Below, piece by piece: positions 47,331 through 59,500 of a stretch of DNA of 64,000 bases. Under the pieces are notes generated by a model. That model had not been told where the DNA came from. It saw nothing but the letters and a program-made list of their open reading frames with translations, and searched no databases. The first letter of the stretch is position 1. Each line of letters starts with the position of its first letter. Origin of the DNA: Protonemura montana. Lineage: Eukaryota > Arthropoda > Insecta > Plecoptera > Nemouridae. Where the stretch lies: NCBI GenBank assembly GCA_947568835.1, contig OX387602.1, forward strand, positions 2,884,570-2,948,569. The letters are read 5' to 3'. The position numbers were made by a program, and so were the translations under genes.

Positions 47331-50300
47331 ATGCCAGCGATCAAATTATTCGGCAGAAAATGGCTGGTCTCGTCGGACGACCTTGTGTTCCCGGGACTCT
47401 TCGAACTGGCTTTCCGGTCCATATGGTAAGCACCTCGACAAAAGTTGAGAATTCCGCCGTCGCAACGGGTACGCCACGACGCTAATGCCCTTTCGTTGCA
47501 GGGTGGTGTTGATGGGGCTGGCGTGCGCACGCTACTACACCTACACGTGGGAATGTCACGTGGGCGGTGAGTTTGTTCGTGCCTATCTGGTCGGGTACCT
47601 CGCCCTGCTAGGGGTGATAATGTTGCTTCTTGTCGGGCTCATCAACCGCAGCGGACAAGGATCAATCCTGGACATGCATGCGCGGAGACATGTGCCTCCC
47701 TTGCTCGTCGTCAAGTGAGCACCATTATTTAAATCAATTTCACGTCCTTGGGTGGCTTGAGAAGCGAGCCGCCAGCAGCTAAAAACTCTCGGATTTTGTT
47801 GCAGAATTCTTCTCATTCTGCCGGAAGTCGCTTGGAATATAATGGGCACTATTTGGGCGTACAGCCCTTTAGTGCAGTGCAGTAGCGAGCATGTCACAGA
47901 TACAGTAGTGGAAGGTAAGATATGCTAGAAATACTGATATTATCATAGATGCATGTTATAATCTTTGGAGCAAGCAAAGAAAGGCAGACGTCTGTTCATA
48001 TTTACTCTTAATTCACATTTATGAGCAGATAATCACTATGTCATCTCTACTCTGTCTGGCGTGTCTGTCACGATTATCGTTTCCGGCATCATAATTGCTA
48101 ATTGAATTTTCAAGCATTGTCAAGGAAAATCCTTGATGTGTGGTTTGAGAGTGACAAACACTGCATATCGCCGATATTTGCCATTTTTTATCGAGTTTTT
48201 AAGTAACACTTTGTCCTCCAGACTATGAACCGTCACCCTTTAACCCTCTATGTAATCACAGTGCTGGTCCTCTTCAACTGGGTACTGCTGGCTTTGACCA
48301 TCTTCGGGCTGGCGCTCGTGTTCGACCCGCTCGGTTCGACGTCGTTCCTCGAACCCGAACCGGGAATGGAGACTGTCCTGCACCGGAAGGTGACCGGTCT
48401 GTGGGTACGCCGTTTCCACTGGTTCTTCTGCTGGGTGCGCGGCGACGAGCACTGTCACGAGGCGTTCCTGCAGGTGGCCAGTCTGTCCAGCGCGTTGTTT
48501 CGTAGCACGGACACCGTGCCTTCAGACTTCGTCGCCGGCATGGTGCTGATGAGGGTTAAGCAGAAGAGGGCGTCCAGAGAGCAGCGAAGGATGCAGCTCA
48601 TTACCGAGCAGCAGCCCAAGTACTCGTCAGGTACTCAAATCTTATTCGCAAATTGATACGCCACGTGAAGACGTTGTCAAATAATATAAATTTCGTATCA
48701 GATGTTCAATGCATATATCTCGATAGCAATGGACAATAATCATACTCGAGGTGATTGTTCCAACCTCACGCGCTTTTTTTTTATCGAACGCAAATGAGTG
48801 ACATTTTTTTCGCCGAGTTCGCTGAATGTCTGTGGGAAGTAGAGCGCCACTCGGCACCGCTGGTGTACGTGTCCAAATGTTAATTTGTCAGTTTTGTAGG
48901 TCACTTGTTAGAGCGTCGATGCCGGTTTGATTAGCTTTTCTGGAAACGTCCCGCTGTGCTAGATATTTTTTTCTGGGAAATTTATTTCTAATATCGATTT
49001 CACACTTCGTTTTGAAAATCAACCCCATCAGAGCCGTCAGAGATTTTTGCACATGACGGTTGAGAACTCCGGACATTGGGAATGCCATTGCATTTCAGGC
49101 AAACTTTAGGCAACAGTTTACAGCAAAGATTAGGCAAACTTTCTTATCCGATCGTGATTCTTAATTGGCTGTAGATTTGATTCAACTGCCGAGCGAATTG
49201 CCTAGTTATAGATTTGATAGATAAGCGCATAGGCAACGATGATTGCATTACAGAATTCCCTCCGATTCATTTGCATGACGCAAGTGTTTATAATAGCACG
49301 GTATCTTCCAAAAGCCAGAGGAGGGGACAAGTGACCCTCCATGTTGGTGTCCTTGATCCACAGTCCTTGTATCTGACGTGTGTCTCTATCGCACGTTCCA
49401 GACGTCCGAGAGGTATTCTCTGGGATGCCGATGTGGATGAACTTGGAAAAGGCGCTGCACTATCTCAAGCTGTCGATGGCAGCGTACGGCTGGCCGTACG
49501 TCATGTACCGGTACCCGGGGACGGGCATATTTAAGCTCATCTCCAACATGATGTGCTGCTCTTGCTTTAGGTGAACCTTTAGACTTAAGCATCTTAAAAA
49601 ACCCAAGTTCTAAGTCCCTTTCCAATCAACTTCTTAACTCCGCGGCCCAAAATTCCCGTTTCCCGCGCCCTCAATTCTCAAATCATGTGCCCTAAGCCTA
49701 AACGGTACAAGTGGCCATATTGGCAGAAAAGTGATTGCACTGAACTATAAAGTAGTGGTAAATCAGGACAACTTTCACGTAATATTTTATTGCTTTTTTT
49801 GGTTGTAGTTATGAGCTGACAGAAAAAAAACTGTTACAAACACTATTAATTTTAATTTCGTCTAGTCTTAACCTCATACGTGAGCTTTAAGGATTAAAAC
49901 ATGCGTATCATAACCAATATAAAAAAAATTAACTACCTTTTATAATAACTCAAGCGAGGAATTCGTATTGAAATATTTCCCACCAATTCTACTTCAGAGT
50001 GAAGTCAACTCCTGTGGACGAAGACAACTGTTGCCTATGCAACTTCTCCGGCATCCGGTACATGTCGCAAGTAGGTGCCGACGACATCCTCTACGCGTCG
50101 TTCCAGAATCACATCTATGAGTTGCCCTATTTCGTGGTGGCTGACCACAAGACAGGCAGCATTGCAGTGGTCATCCGAGGATCAATCTCACTGCGGGACG
50201 TCTTCACGGACTTCACGGCGGGCGCCGACTTGTTTGACGCCCCTGGCCTGCCCCCGAACAGCATGGTCAGTGCCAACGCTGTTTTTCAAGATCAAGTCTG

Positions 50301-53300
50301 GCGTCAGTCAAAGGCATTTTAAGGCCAACGACTTAAGTCCAAGCGTCGTGATGATTGCATTGCTCTAATTTACCACATAAGTAATTTAACTGATAACCAT
50401 GTTTGATCTTTTAAATGAGACTCGATTTCAATTCAATTGTCTTAAAATTTGTCGTGTGCTAGGCGGCACGTTGGACTGTGCCGACAGCGACGGCCAAAAA
50501 TTGTTTCATTACAAAGTATTATTTATTATTTCTCTATTTTTAGTCCAAATCGTTCCGTCACGACTTCTGTGCTTAGCTGCTGGCTACAGCTGACGCACTG
50601 GGCGGGTAGGTGCCAGGCATTTAATATCAATCTAGTTCAAAATTAACCTAGTTCTTCTTGCGTTGCAGGCCCATCGCGGAATGATATTGGGCGCGAAATA
50701 CGTGAAGAAGAGCTTGGACTCAAACGGAGTTCTAGAGCGGGCGTTTGCAATGTATCCCCACTACAAACTGGTCCTAACAGGTAAGCACGCTGAATGATGT
50801 TGATGTTGATGATGATGCTGATGATGATGACTGATGATACATGCAGTGATTCGTCAGTGATTAGATAACGATAATTACGGTAACTTTCCGGCATATATTG
50901 AAGTACTGACGTCTTTACGGGAAACCACTAATCAGTGTTGTCCTTCCCAAGGACACAGTCTGGGTGGTGCGGTCGGCGTGCTCCTCGCGTTGATGCTTCG
51001 CCCGAAGTATCCAGATTTGCGAGTCTACGCGATATGCCCTCCAGGTGAGTTCGGGAGAATCGCGCGTCGCAGATTGCTCATTTCCTAGGTCAAAAGTCAT
51101 CGGCAAGAGTGCCCTCTGGCAACTTTCTTTGGTCAACTAACATAAAAATCTCACAAAGAGTCTCTTTTGTCTTGACATTGATAATATGTTGCTGCTATGA
51201 CACACACACTGTAATTTCCCAACGGCATTGTACAAGCGAGGACAGCCATCTCTTGCGAAATCAAGCAAACATGAGAACGGCTGTTTTTTTTCCTCTTAAT
51301 TTTGCTCCCGTAGAAACTAAAAGTAATGCAAGACCGTTGTGAAAAAGTCTACATAGGTCTTCCTTAGTACATCACATTGTTTACCATGTACTCGGTCTTA
51401 AAATGATGCGGTTGAGATATGTACTCTGAAACTCTGACACAAATTGTGCAATCCCATTGGCGTTCAAGAATTTTCGTCGTAACTGGCGTAGGGACAAAGG
51501 AAATTCACTGTCTGTGTTAACAGCATTTTGCAAAAATTATTTCCCGTGCGCCATATTTTGAGGCTCACTCTAGGCGTGACCTTGAATTTAAATTACTTAG
51601 GGCAGTGTTCCTAGCCTCTCTACGAGACGAAAAGGAAAGACAATGTATGCTTCGACTTTCCACCCCCTTCCCCATAAAATATGCTACGTCCCAAAAACTC
51701 AGAGGTAAAATGTGTTTTCTAGCTTTCAAGTTGCAATTAGGAGGGTCTTTGTTCGATTCCGGTTTATGTAATATGTTTATGTTAAAATTTCAACCCTTCT
51801 CGACATGACCACCTTAGCTATAATACCAACTCACGTTTCTATCCCCACCCCTTCCCATCAGGTAAACAACAGAAATATAATTAAAAGACAATGCAATCGA
51901 CAATGAAGCCCAATCAATCATTCTGACACTAAACATATTTTAGAGGTAAATATTGACGTCTACAAAAGTGTGAACTCCAAAGAGCTCAATGCACCTGGTT
52001 TTTTGGAATGCACTTTACCACTACCTTTAAGTAAAAAACTGTTCGTCACGGTCGTAACCTCGAGTAATCTCTCGGTGCAGCTGGTGTCATCAGCCGCGAG
52101 GCTGCGCGCGTCACAGAGGAGTTCACGTTCAGTGTTGGTGTCGGCGACGACCTGGCGATGCGTCTCAGCGTGGACAGCATCGAGGACCTGCGCACGCATG
52201 TGCTGCACATCCTGCAGCTCTGTAGGCTGCCCAAGTACCGCATAATGCTCAATGGGTTCGGGTACGCGCTCTTCGGCGTGCCGTCGCGTGATCTTGAGGG
52301 CACCTGGAAGAGCGACATCCCCCCTGCGACTACGCCGGGAGAACTGCCCTTGCTCTTCAACCCCCCGCAGATCGAGCGGCTGAGTGTGAGTGACATTGGT
52401 GTACCAAACCTTGCCAGGGGCGTGATGGTTTAGTTTGGTGCTGTGGTGGCGACACGCGTTCTGTAAATCATTTGGTGAAATCTGCTTCTTATTGCCGAGC
52501 GAAGTGAATCTTTATTTACACGACCATGGAAAAAAAACACTACATGTGTGGTTCGACTGACCAAACTGCTGCTCTGACTTTAATGAAATTTCTAGAATAC
52601 CTTTTTGTGTTCACGACGTAAACTCCGTGCAAAATTGGTCTGAACGTTTGCTAACCCATTGCGATTTACAAAAATTTTCATCGAAAATTCCTTACAAATT
52701 GTTTGGCTATACACAGAAATTGATTCCATATCAAAATGTTTGAAGTAGATGAAGTAGGTATTTGGTGAAGCGACAGTAACAAAAGAAAAAGAAACTATGT
52801 GGGATACTTTGGAACAAATCTCTCCCAAAAAATAAAGATTATAAAATAGCGTGGTCATCTACAACACGACTTGAATTGCGTTCGCGACGCCCTAGTTTAC
52901 GAATTTTAACTCTAATAGGCACTTCTCAATAAAACCATAAAGCCATGGCATGAATCATAGTGAAAGGGAAAGAGTTCATGATTTTTATAAAATATTTCAT
53001 TCCATGTATTTGCTTTATTTTACAGTGAAGCTGAAAAAGTAGAGTAATCAAAACACGTAGAAAGAAAATAGATAGAGTTTTCCTAAACGTCCGCATGCCC
53101 CATTTCTGTTTAGGATACTTCTATATTGGCTCGTGAAGTGCCCACGCGCAGATTCAGCTGTGCGCCGCTGTTCAATCCGGGCCGTATCTTGCACATCCAG
53201 AGGAGGAAGAAAACGAAAGCAGAGAGGTGAGGTTCTCGCGCGATAAGAAAGTATACCACTCATCTTCCATGTAAATTGCGAGCATGTCTTCTGGAAAGTC

Positions 53301-53997
53301 GACTCTCGAAAGTCTTGCGAGATTTTTGCTTGTTTTTGGTGGAAAGTGACTCACTAGTGCAGAGAGGTAATTAATTTTTAATTGACAGAATTATTTAACA
53401 ATCTGCAAAATATATCGAGTGAAAATTAACGAATCCACACGCCAGATGTTTGCGGTTTTATTTGGCTGTATTGTGCAAAAGAAACGGTCATGCTAGAAGC
53501 CGCGATCTGAGGGCGATTGAGTAGACGGTTGTTCTCTGTTTCAATTGACGTTTGGTATTAGAAAGAACCTAAGTGGAAATTTTGTCGGCGTTGGCGTCAA
53601 AATATTCAGGACAGACCTTTCTTTGGACAAAAATTGAATTCACACAGAGCGACCCCAGCTACTACTTAATTAACAGTCATGTTAGCTCTCTTATATTGTA
53701 GCCGGTGCCCACTGAAAACCAAAATCGGCACTAGCCGTTGAGACATGTGTTTCATGTTACCAAAATAGGGGAATAAATGGAGCTGACCCGCGTCCCTTGC
53801 ATGTTTCCAGGAAAGCTGGCACGGGAGGACCCAGCTACGGCATGCGGTGGACAACTGCTGAAGAATTCACTGAACTGAAAGTGATGCCGCGAATGCTGCT
53901 CGACCACCTCCCAGAAAACGTCTACGACGTGATCGACACAATACTTAAAGAACAGAAGGACTTACCGACCAGGCCTCCTTACCTGAATAGAATTTGA
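47331..53997 (+). CDS. DAGLB: sn1-specific diacylglycerol lipase, DAGL-beta-like
   Basis: Eleven exons join in frame to 687 codons (human DAGLB 672): 47331-47425, 47502-47714, 47805-47904, 48222-48630, 49402-49570, 49998-50265, 50669-50780, 50952-51044, 52081-52385, 53114-53226, 53811-53997. DAG lipases release 2-arachidonoylglycerol, the endocannabinoid precursor step, from membrane diacylglycerol. The start [20 protein letters not shown] matches the family N-terminus; four transmembrane helices follow (about residues 30-170), ending LALVFDPLG. The cytosolic lipase domain has [31 protein letters not shown] and the nucleophile elbow GHSLGGA (Ser ~458). The likely triad is completed by Asp ~510 ([11 protein letters not shown]) and His ~658 ([10 protein letters not shown]). 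It lacks the long C-terminal tail of DAGL-alpha. Exon 3 is odd: keeping the frame requires the weak donor ACA|GTAGTG, although a stronger GAAG|GTAAGA lies 10 bases on. Confidence 0.92.
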
Positions 53998-54715
53998 TAG
54001 TTTACCTCATCGAAGGAGACTTGTGTGCTACGATTTCAGCCAGCTGACAGTCGCGTTCGTACAGTCAGCTACGTTTTCAGCTAACGACTAGATCTTTGCC
54101 AAAGCGATGTCATGGATACTAATGGCTCTCTTAACAAATTGATATAAGTATTTTACTATCTAGTTAAATGTTTCAAATTATTTTTACTATTATAATTATT
54201 AAAGATAATTGCATATTTTGTTATTTAATTTTGTTACAGGACATGTAATGACTATTTATACCGATTAGCAGGGTGATCCTGTCGAACCATGATCATACAT
54301 GTCCATTTTCCCGTTTTAGTTTTATTTCCCCGATATTAACAGGGAGTATAAATCTTCATTCACATGCACCAACAGGCAAAGCCAACGGCGTACCCTCATC
54401 AGCGCTCTTTCTCGTATATTTTTCAAACAGAGCGCGGCAGAGCTCAACGAAACAATCGCACCAGCACACGATAGTGCAAAACTGCCCCTATTAACCCCTG
54501 GATAATATTTACCGCAGATGCGCCAAAAGAGCAAAAACAATGCTCGGGGCGAATGACGCAAGCATGTGTAAACCAATCAGAGTCTGTTTATCGATTCGGC
54601 GGTACAATTGCATTTACGCCTCTAAGCACTCAAACGAGTGGGTTATATGGTAGCTCATATTTGATGATTATCACAGTTTCACAAACAATTCATGACGGTC
54701 GAGACAGAATGACTT
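53998..54715. other. DAG lipase 3' flank
   Basis: 3' UTR with ATTAAA near 54198, then unassigned sequence. The small frames on both strands at 54270-54580 have no recognisable domain. Confidence 0.45.
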
Positions 54716-55050
54716 AGCGCGCTTTAGATACAAGTTCTCATGAGACCACCAAAGTTAAGCAACACTTCGCTCAGCTAGGTTTTGGATGGGTGACCAATGG
54801 CCATGTCGCCATAGGGTTAATAGGATTTGAAGCAAGTCCAAAGTGTCTATTCACTTTGCTAATCATTCTCTCGACAGCATGGATAGTGGAGGACGCCTTT
54901 CGTTCGAGTTTTACAAAAGTCGGCACCGCCGAGCCATTCCCCTTCTAGGCAAGGTTGGGTTCATCATCCTTTCATTCACAGACGCCATTACACACCAGTG
55001 TCTCGCTCTCAACAGACGTTGTCAAAACAGACACTAAAAATAATGAAGAC
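54716..55050 (+). repeat. 5S-SINE family copy C with longer 5S head
   Basis: Begins GCGCTTTAGATACAAGTTCTC, then CACCAAAGTTAAGCAACACTTC and TTTGGATGGGTGACC, aligning with some 75 bases of 5S rRNA including both internal promoter boxes. It then follows the SINE body (CTCTCGACAGCATGGAT, TCGGCACCG, CCCCTTCTAGGC, ACAGACGCCATTACACACCAG, TTGTCAAAACAG) and ends in AAAAATAAT. The 5' head is more complete than in the copy at 34360. Confidence 0.7.
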
Positions 55051-55107
55051 CGTGGTTTAATTCCACGCGTTACAAATGCACCCCTAGCGAGTGCATTTCT
55101 TCTCAGC

Positions 55108-55364
55108 TGAGTCGTGCGATCACGATCCAAGCTGTCTGCATCCATGTCTTGGTTTGCGTGGGCGTCTTCGGTGACTCGGGTCGGTTCTACTTCCAGTACG
55201 GCATCGCACGAAGCCACTACCATGTGCGTAGGTAAGTCGGGCGGCGACGGCGGCGACGGTGGACGCAAATAGATGAGTCTGCACTCCCTTTCTAGCTGTC
55301 AGGAAGAACACATCACCGTCCTCTGTATCCAGTGACATCAGCTGACATCGAACAAGCAGAACAA
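55108..55364 (+). other. Probable 5' UTR of P450 gene with an intron
   Basis: Strong splice signals surround 55101-55232 (TTTCTTCTCAG| to GTAG|GTAAGT) and 55296 onward (TTTCTAG|CTGTCAGG), giving an exon that joins the exon holding the P450 ATG. One reading across the junction is open (VCIHVLVCVGVFGDSGRFYF, then a stop before the ATG). The simplest view is a spliced 5' UTR; a small upstream gene is possible. Confidence 0.35.
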
Positions 55365-56497
55365 ATGGGGCTGGAATATTTTGCGGGTGGAGTGGCCGTC
55401 ATTCTGGTAATCGTCATTGTCTTGATCAGGTAAATTTGATTGCTTATTTTATTATTCAATTCGACGTGGTTTATAAAAAATAAAATAAAAATACTCATCA
55501 TCATTGCGACTTTTTTCAGTGCAGCCATTTTAAATGAAAATTCCATATCCCACATAGATTCGTTCTGGCAATTTTAATTTGATAACTGATTTGACCACAA
55601 CGTTCAAGTATTGCTTGAGACTTTCCTCTTGGTTTGAGTCTCTTTTGGAGAATACAATATTCATAGAGCAATAATCATGCTTCTGACTATCAAAATTCTT
55701 GACTTCCCGTTGTGTTGTAATATTTATTTTTAAAATTAGGATGAAATTGGATGCACACAATATCCGGCCCACGGAGGGGTTCAATCTCACAGCCGCTACG
55801 TAACTTAAACCACACCTAAGACTAATCTGTACCGGCTCATTGCCTTTGAGGGCCATGCGTAAAGGGCAATTTGAATGAAATATGCGTACGGATATTTCGA
55901 CCAAAAAACTTCATGCGATGAAGTTAGAAGTTAATTACTGTACATCTGATTTAGAAATCATCCACACCACACACGCCAAATACGCGGCATTTAAAAAAAG
56001 AGCGCAGATACGTTCTTGAATTCTTCAGTGGCGTGTGGTTGTTGGAGGTAGACGGAGTGGAACATGCTTTAATTTGTGCGGATCGAGTGATAAAGAATGT
56101 TAGTGCACAGATGGGATGGGAGAACATTACGTCAGTGTTAAAAGCATTGCAGCGTGATGTGAGTCACCGGGCCTTAGCTGGAGGGACGTGGGTCGGGTCG
56201 GAATAGGATATATTCATGCGATGACCAATAACCGTATACCGGCTCGTTTCCATGCCCAGTTTCTACGTGCAGAGAACGCAACGCGTGAGGGACAAGATTC
56301 ACAAACAAAGTGCCACATTAATCGGTTGTAAGTTTAATGGCTGTGACTAGTGGTACTAGAGACGTTTTAGTGGCGGGTAGGGGCCTGGTAGGAGCATTTT
56401 ATAAGGGACCCTATGTAATTAAAAAAATGAAAAACCCTTTTTGGGAGAAAGGGGTTGGGGAGTGTTTACACACTACCACTGGAATAAACTGCTATAA

Positions 56498-56529
<32 letters not shown>

Positions 56530-59500
56530 CGCACAAAAGTTTTAAAACAATCAAGGTCATATTTTGAAGTAAATCTGGGGGCTTTCTCAGGGGTTCCATC
56601 AAAAAATGTCAAAATATAACACGTCAGCTCTGATTGTTTACAAATTGACATCTGTTGTCGGTTTTGTTTTTAGAACTTTGGCGCCCTTACCAAGTCATGG
56701 TAATCTGCAAAATTCTATTGTTTTAGGTTGTCGAATAACTTATCTGTCAATTGGCTTGTTGCCTGTATGATATGGCTGAGGATCATGCTGCTCATTCAAC
56801 ATCATTTTTTATTTTGCTTTTTTTTTATCCAATAACTACAAGAACTGCCGGGCTAAAATTTGGTATCCCGGCCAGTGCGGGATTCCGTACCGGCGTCTGC
56901 ATTCCGCTTATGACAAACCATTTCGGTGTGAAACTTGGGCTTTGAATTGAAAATGTTATGGCGACGCTGAGCGTTGAGAGTTGAGACCACGGATCTGTTC
57001 CATCGTTGAGTGTACTTACCATTTTATACCTTACAACGAGCCCCATTACTTGAAAGACTTAAAAATATTAAACTCGAGTTGTGGCTTAACGCACTCAAGC
57101 AAATGACGGTTAATTATAGGAAGTCAGTGCACAGAATTAAAAATAGAAAAATAATTTTCTGCCAATAATACTTGAAAGTATCAACAATTTTAATTTTAGA
57201 AGTTCGATGGGCTCCCATTTTGAAATGGACAGAACACCGTACAGTGACTGCAAATAGTTTTCAACCACGAGTAACTGCCGTACTTTAGGTTCGATGCCGC
57301 AAATCTGGTGCCTCTATGATTACCACCAGTACTCTAATTATTTAGCAGGCTAATGCATGCACATCAACGTCAATCGACATTTCGCAGTTCGAATGGCGAT
57401 TACTGATTCACGTGACATGCTCTGTTGCAGACGGGCGACTTCTAAATTCTCGTACTTCGCTAAGAGAGGAATCTCCGGGCCGACACCGGCGCCGATCTTC
57501 GGCAACTGGTGGGGGATATGGAACCAGGTAATCGCGTCCCTTGATTCGGGACTTCGACGCTCAGTCACACATTACAGTGTCGGGTCAGGCGCCGTTCTTA
57601 CGTGTGACACGTGGCGTCGTTTGATGAAGCCTTACTAGGATAAAATTAATGAAAAGAAATGAGTGTAATAAAATGACACTCTACACTTGAAAATAATTGT
57701 GAGACTAATGGCCGACTTCTTTTGTTGATAGTTTCAAGGCGAGCTCGACCTGGTAAACGCCAGCAAGTTCGGCAAAGTTTATGGGTAAGACCAAAGACGT
57801 TACTACTTGTAGGCTAAATTGCTTGTCAGACGAGACAAGGGTTCAGGTTTTAAGGAGCCCGTAACTTGGTTTGCTTCGTGCTACCTAAATTACTTTTCGG
57901 TAACCATGAGCTTACTTGCTGCCTATTAAATCATCTTTGCTTACGTCATTTGCTTACAAAAATAATTGAAGTAAAAGCCGTAATATTATTTGTTAGTTCG
58001 AAGACGTGAAGACACGCAAAATACAAAACTTGGTTGCGATTTACAGTTGTTTACGCCTTTCCGCACGTCCACCGTTGTTTTAACGGCGAGTAAATTAATT
58101 TTTCAGAACTTTCGATGGCAAAACTCCGAACCTGATTTCTGCCGACATCAACCTCGTGAAAGCCATGCTAGGGAAGGAGTCAGGAAGCTTCCACAACCGA
58201 CGCGTAAGTAGAAATAGACGACGATCGCGGCGTCGGCGTCGGCGTCGTTTCCTTCCGTCCTGCCGTACCTCAGAGCGACGATGAAATACAAGACCACGGG
58301 CGTACGGACAGAAATAGCATGAGTCTTTAATGCCGCTAACAAAAAGTAGGGGGGGAGCAAAGCATCATGACATGTCTTACTCTCCGACAGCAGACGACAC
58401 ATAAATGCTATGTAATGCCCACTTTCCGTGGGTGTTCAAAAATTGATAAAAATAACCGTGGAAAACATGGTAGCCGCGTAATAAATAAAACAAGATGACT
58501 GCAGAGGTTTGCAAGGAAAGAACTACGTAAATATTTAACCGACGCGCGATCGCAGAAGTAAACTTTGGATGCAGAATGTTTCAGAAATAGCTTCTTCGAT
58601 TTGGAATATCTCAACGTATTGGTATTAGGAAGACGTCATACGATGCCGGTTCCTAAGCGATTTCTTCAGCTGGGTGATGAAACTCAAAGAACTACAAAAC
58701 GAAATGAAGTCGAGAATGGAAATAAAAACGGTCTCCTACAGGGATGATCGTGGAGGGATGATTCTAAATCTAGCCCTAGGATGTACCCCCTTTGGCAAGA
58801 GCACGTGGGGCAGACTGCGGTGTTGCAGATCAGCTGTAGTTCAACTGTCAACATGTGTTGTAGGCCCAGTGCGTGAGGAACCCAATGCTGCAGCAAAGTT
58901 TGCTGGCTCTCTCTAAAAACGAGAAGCAAAGTCCGAACAAGTCCACGCCGGTGTTCCTAGCCAATGAGAATGTGCGCGCGCTGGTGCCTCTCTTTCTGAA
59001 AGCGGCCGAGAGCTTAAAACAGAGTTTGGAGCAAAACGCCAAGGAAACCGAAGGAAAAGTTCAACTTTCCAAGTAATTTGTTTGAATTTTGTTGTAACCA
59101 AGCGTTTAATTTATCTCATGCACACTGAATTTTAAACAACGGGATGTTATTTCAGACATGTGACAAGTTATTTGGCAGATTCCCTTGCACTGGGAATATT
59201 TGGAATGGACCTGAACAAATCTGAAGAGTTTAAAAAGCCCTTCTCTAGGTTTTGCGGTAAAGCGTTTTCAAACAAGGCCCCCGAGTCCGCGCTTTCGCTC
59301 ATTCAATGTAAGTCAAGATCAAGCATGTGCTTGCAGTTCGAGGCCTTCATGTGTTCAGGAGCAGGCGTAGAGATTACAAAATTTACTAATTGTTCGCAGT
59401 TCTGTTCCCGAACGTGAAGTCCCTCGACGGATTCGTGATGAGCAACGACGGAATCGCCTTCTTCTCAACCTTGTGCCAGACCACGATCAACGACAGACGA

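Noticed and set aside
48240-48458. 72-codon minus-strand frame, His/Glu-rich
   Set aside because: Antisense shadow of DAG lipase exon 4.
55108-55335. Separate small membrane-protein gene upstream of the P450
   Set aside because: Good splice sites and one open reading exist, but no start codon or upstream exon could be found. A spliced 5' UTR of the P450 gene is simpler.
58662-58860. Possible missing P450 C-helix exon (open frame containing STWGRLRCC)
   Set aside because: A WxxxR-like WGRLR occurs in an open frame just before exon 5, but no donor/acceptor pair joins it in the phase-0 frame required between exons 4 and 5. Left as a possible missed exon only.
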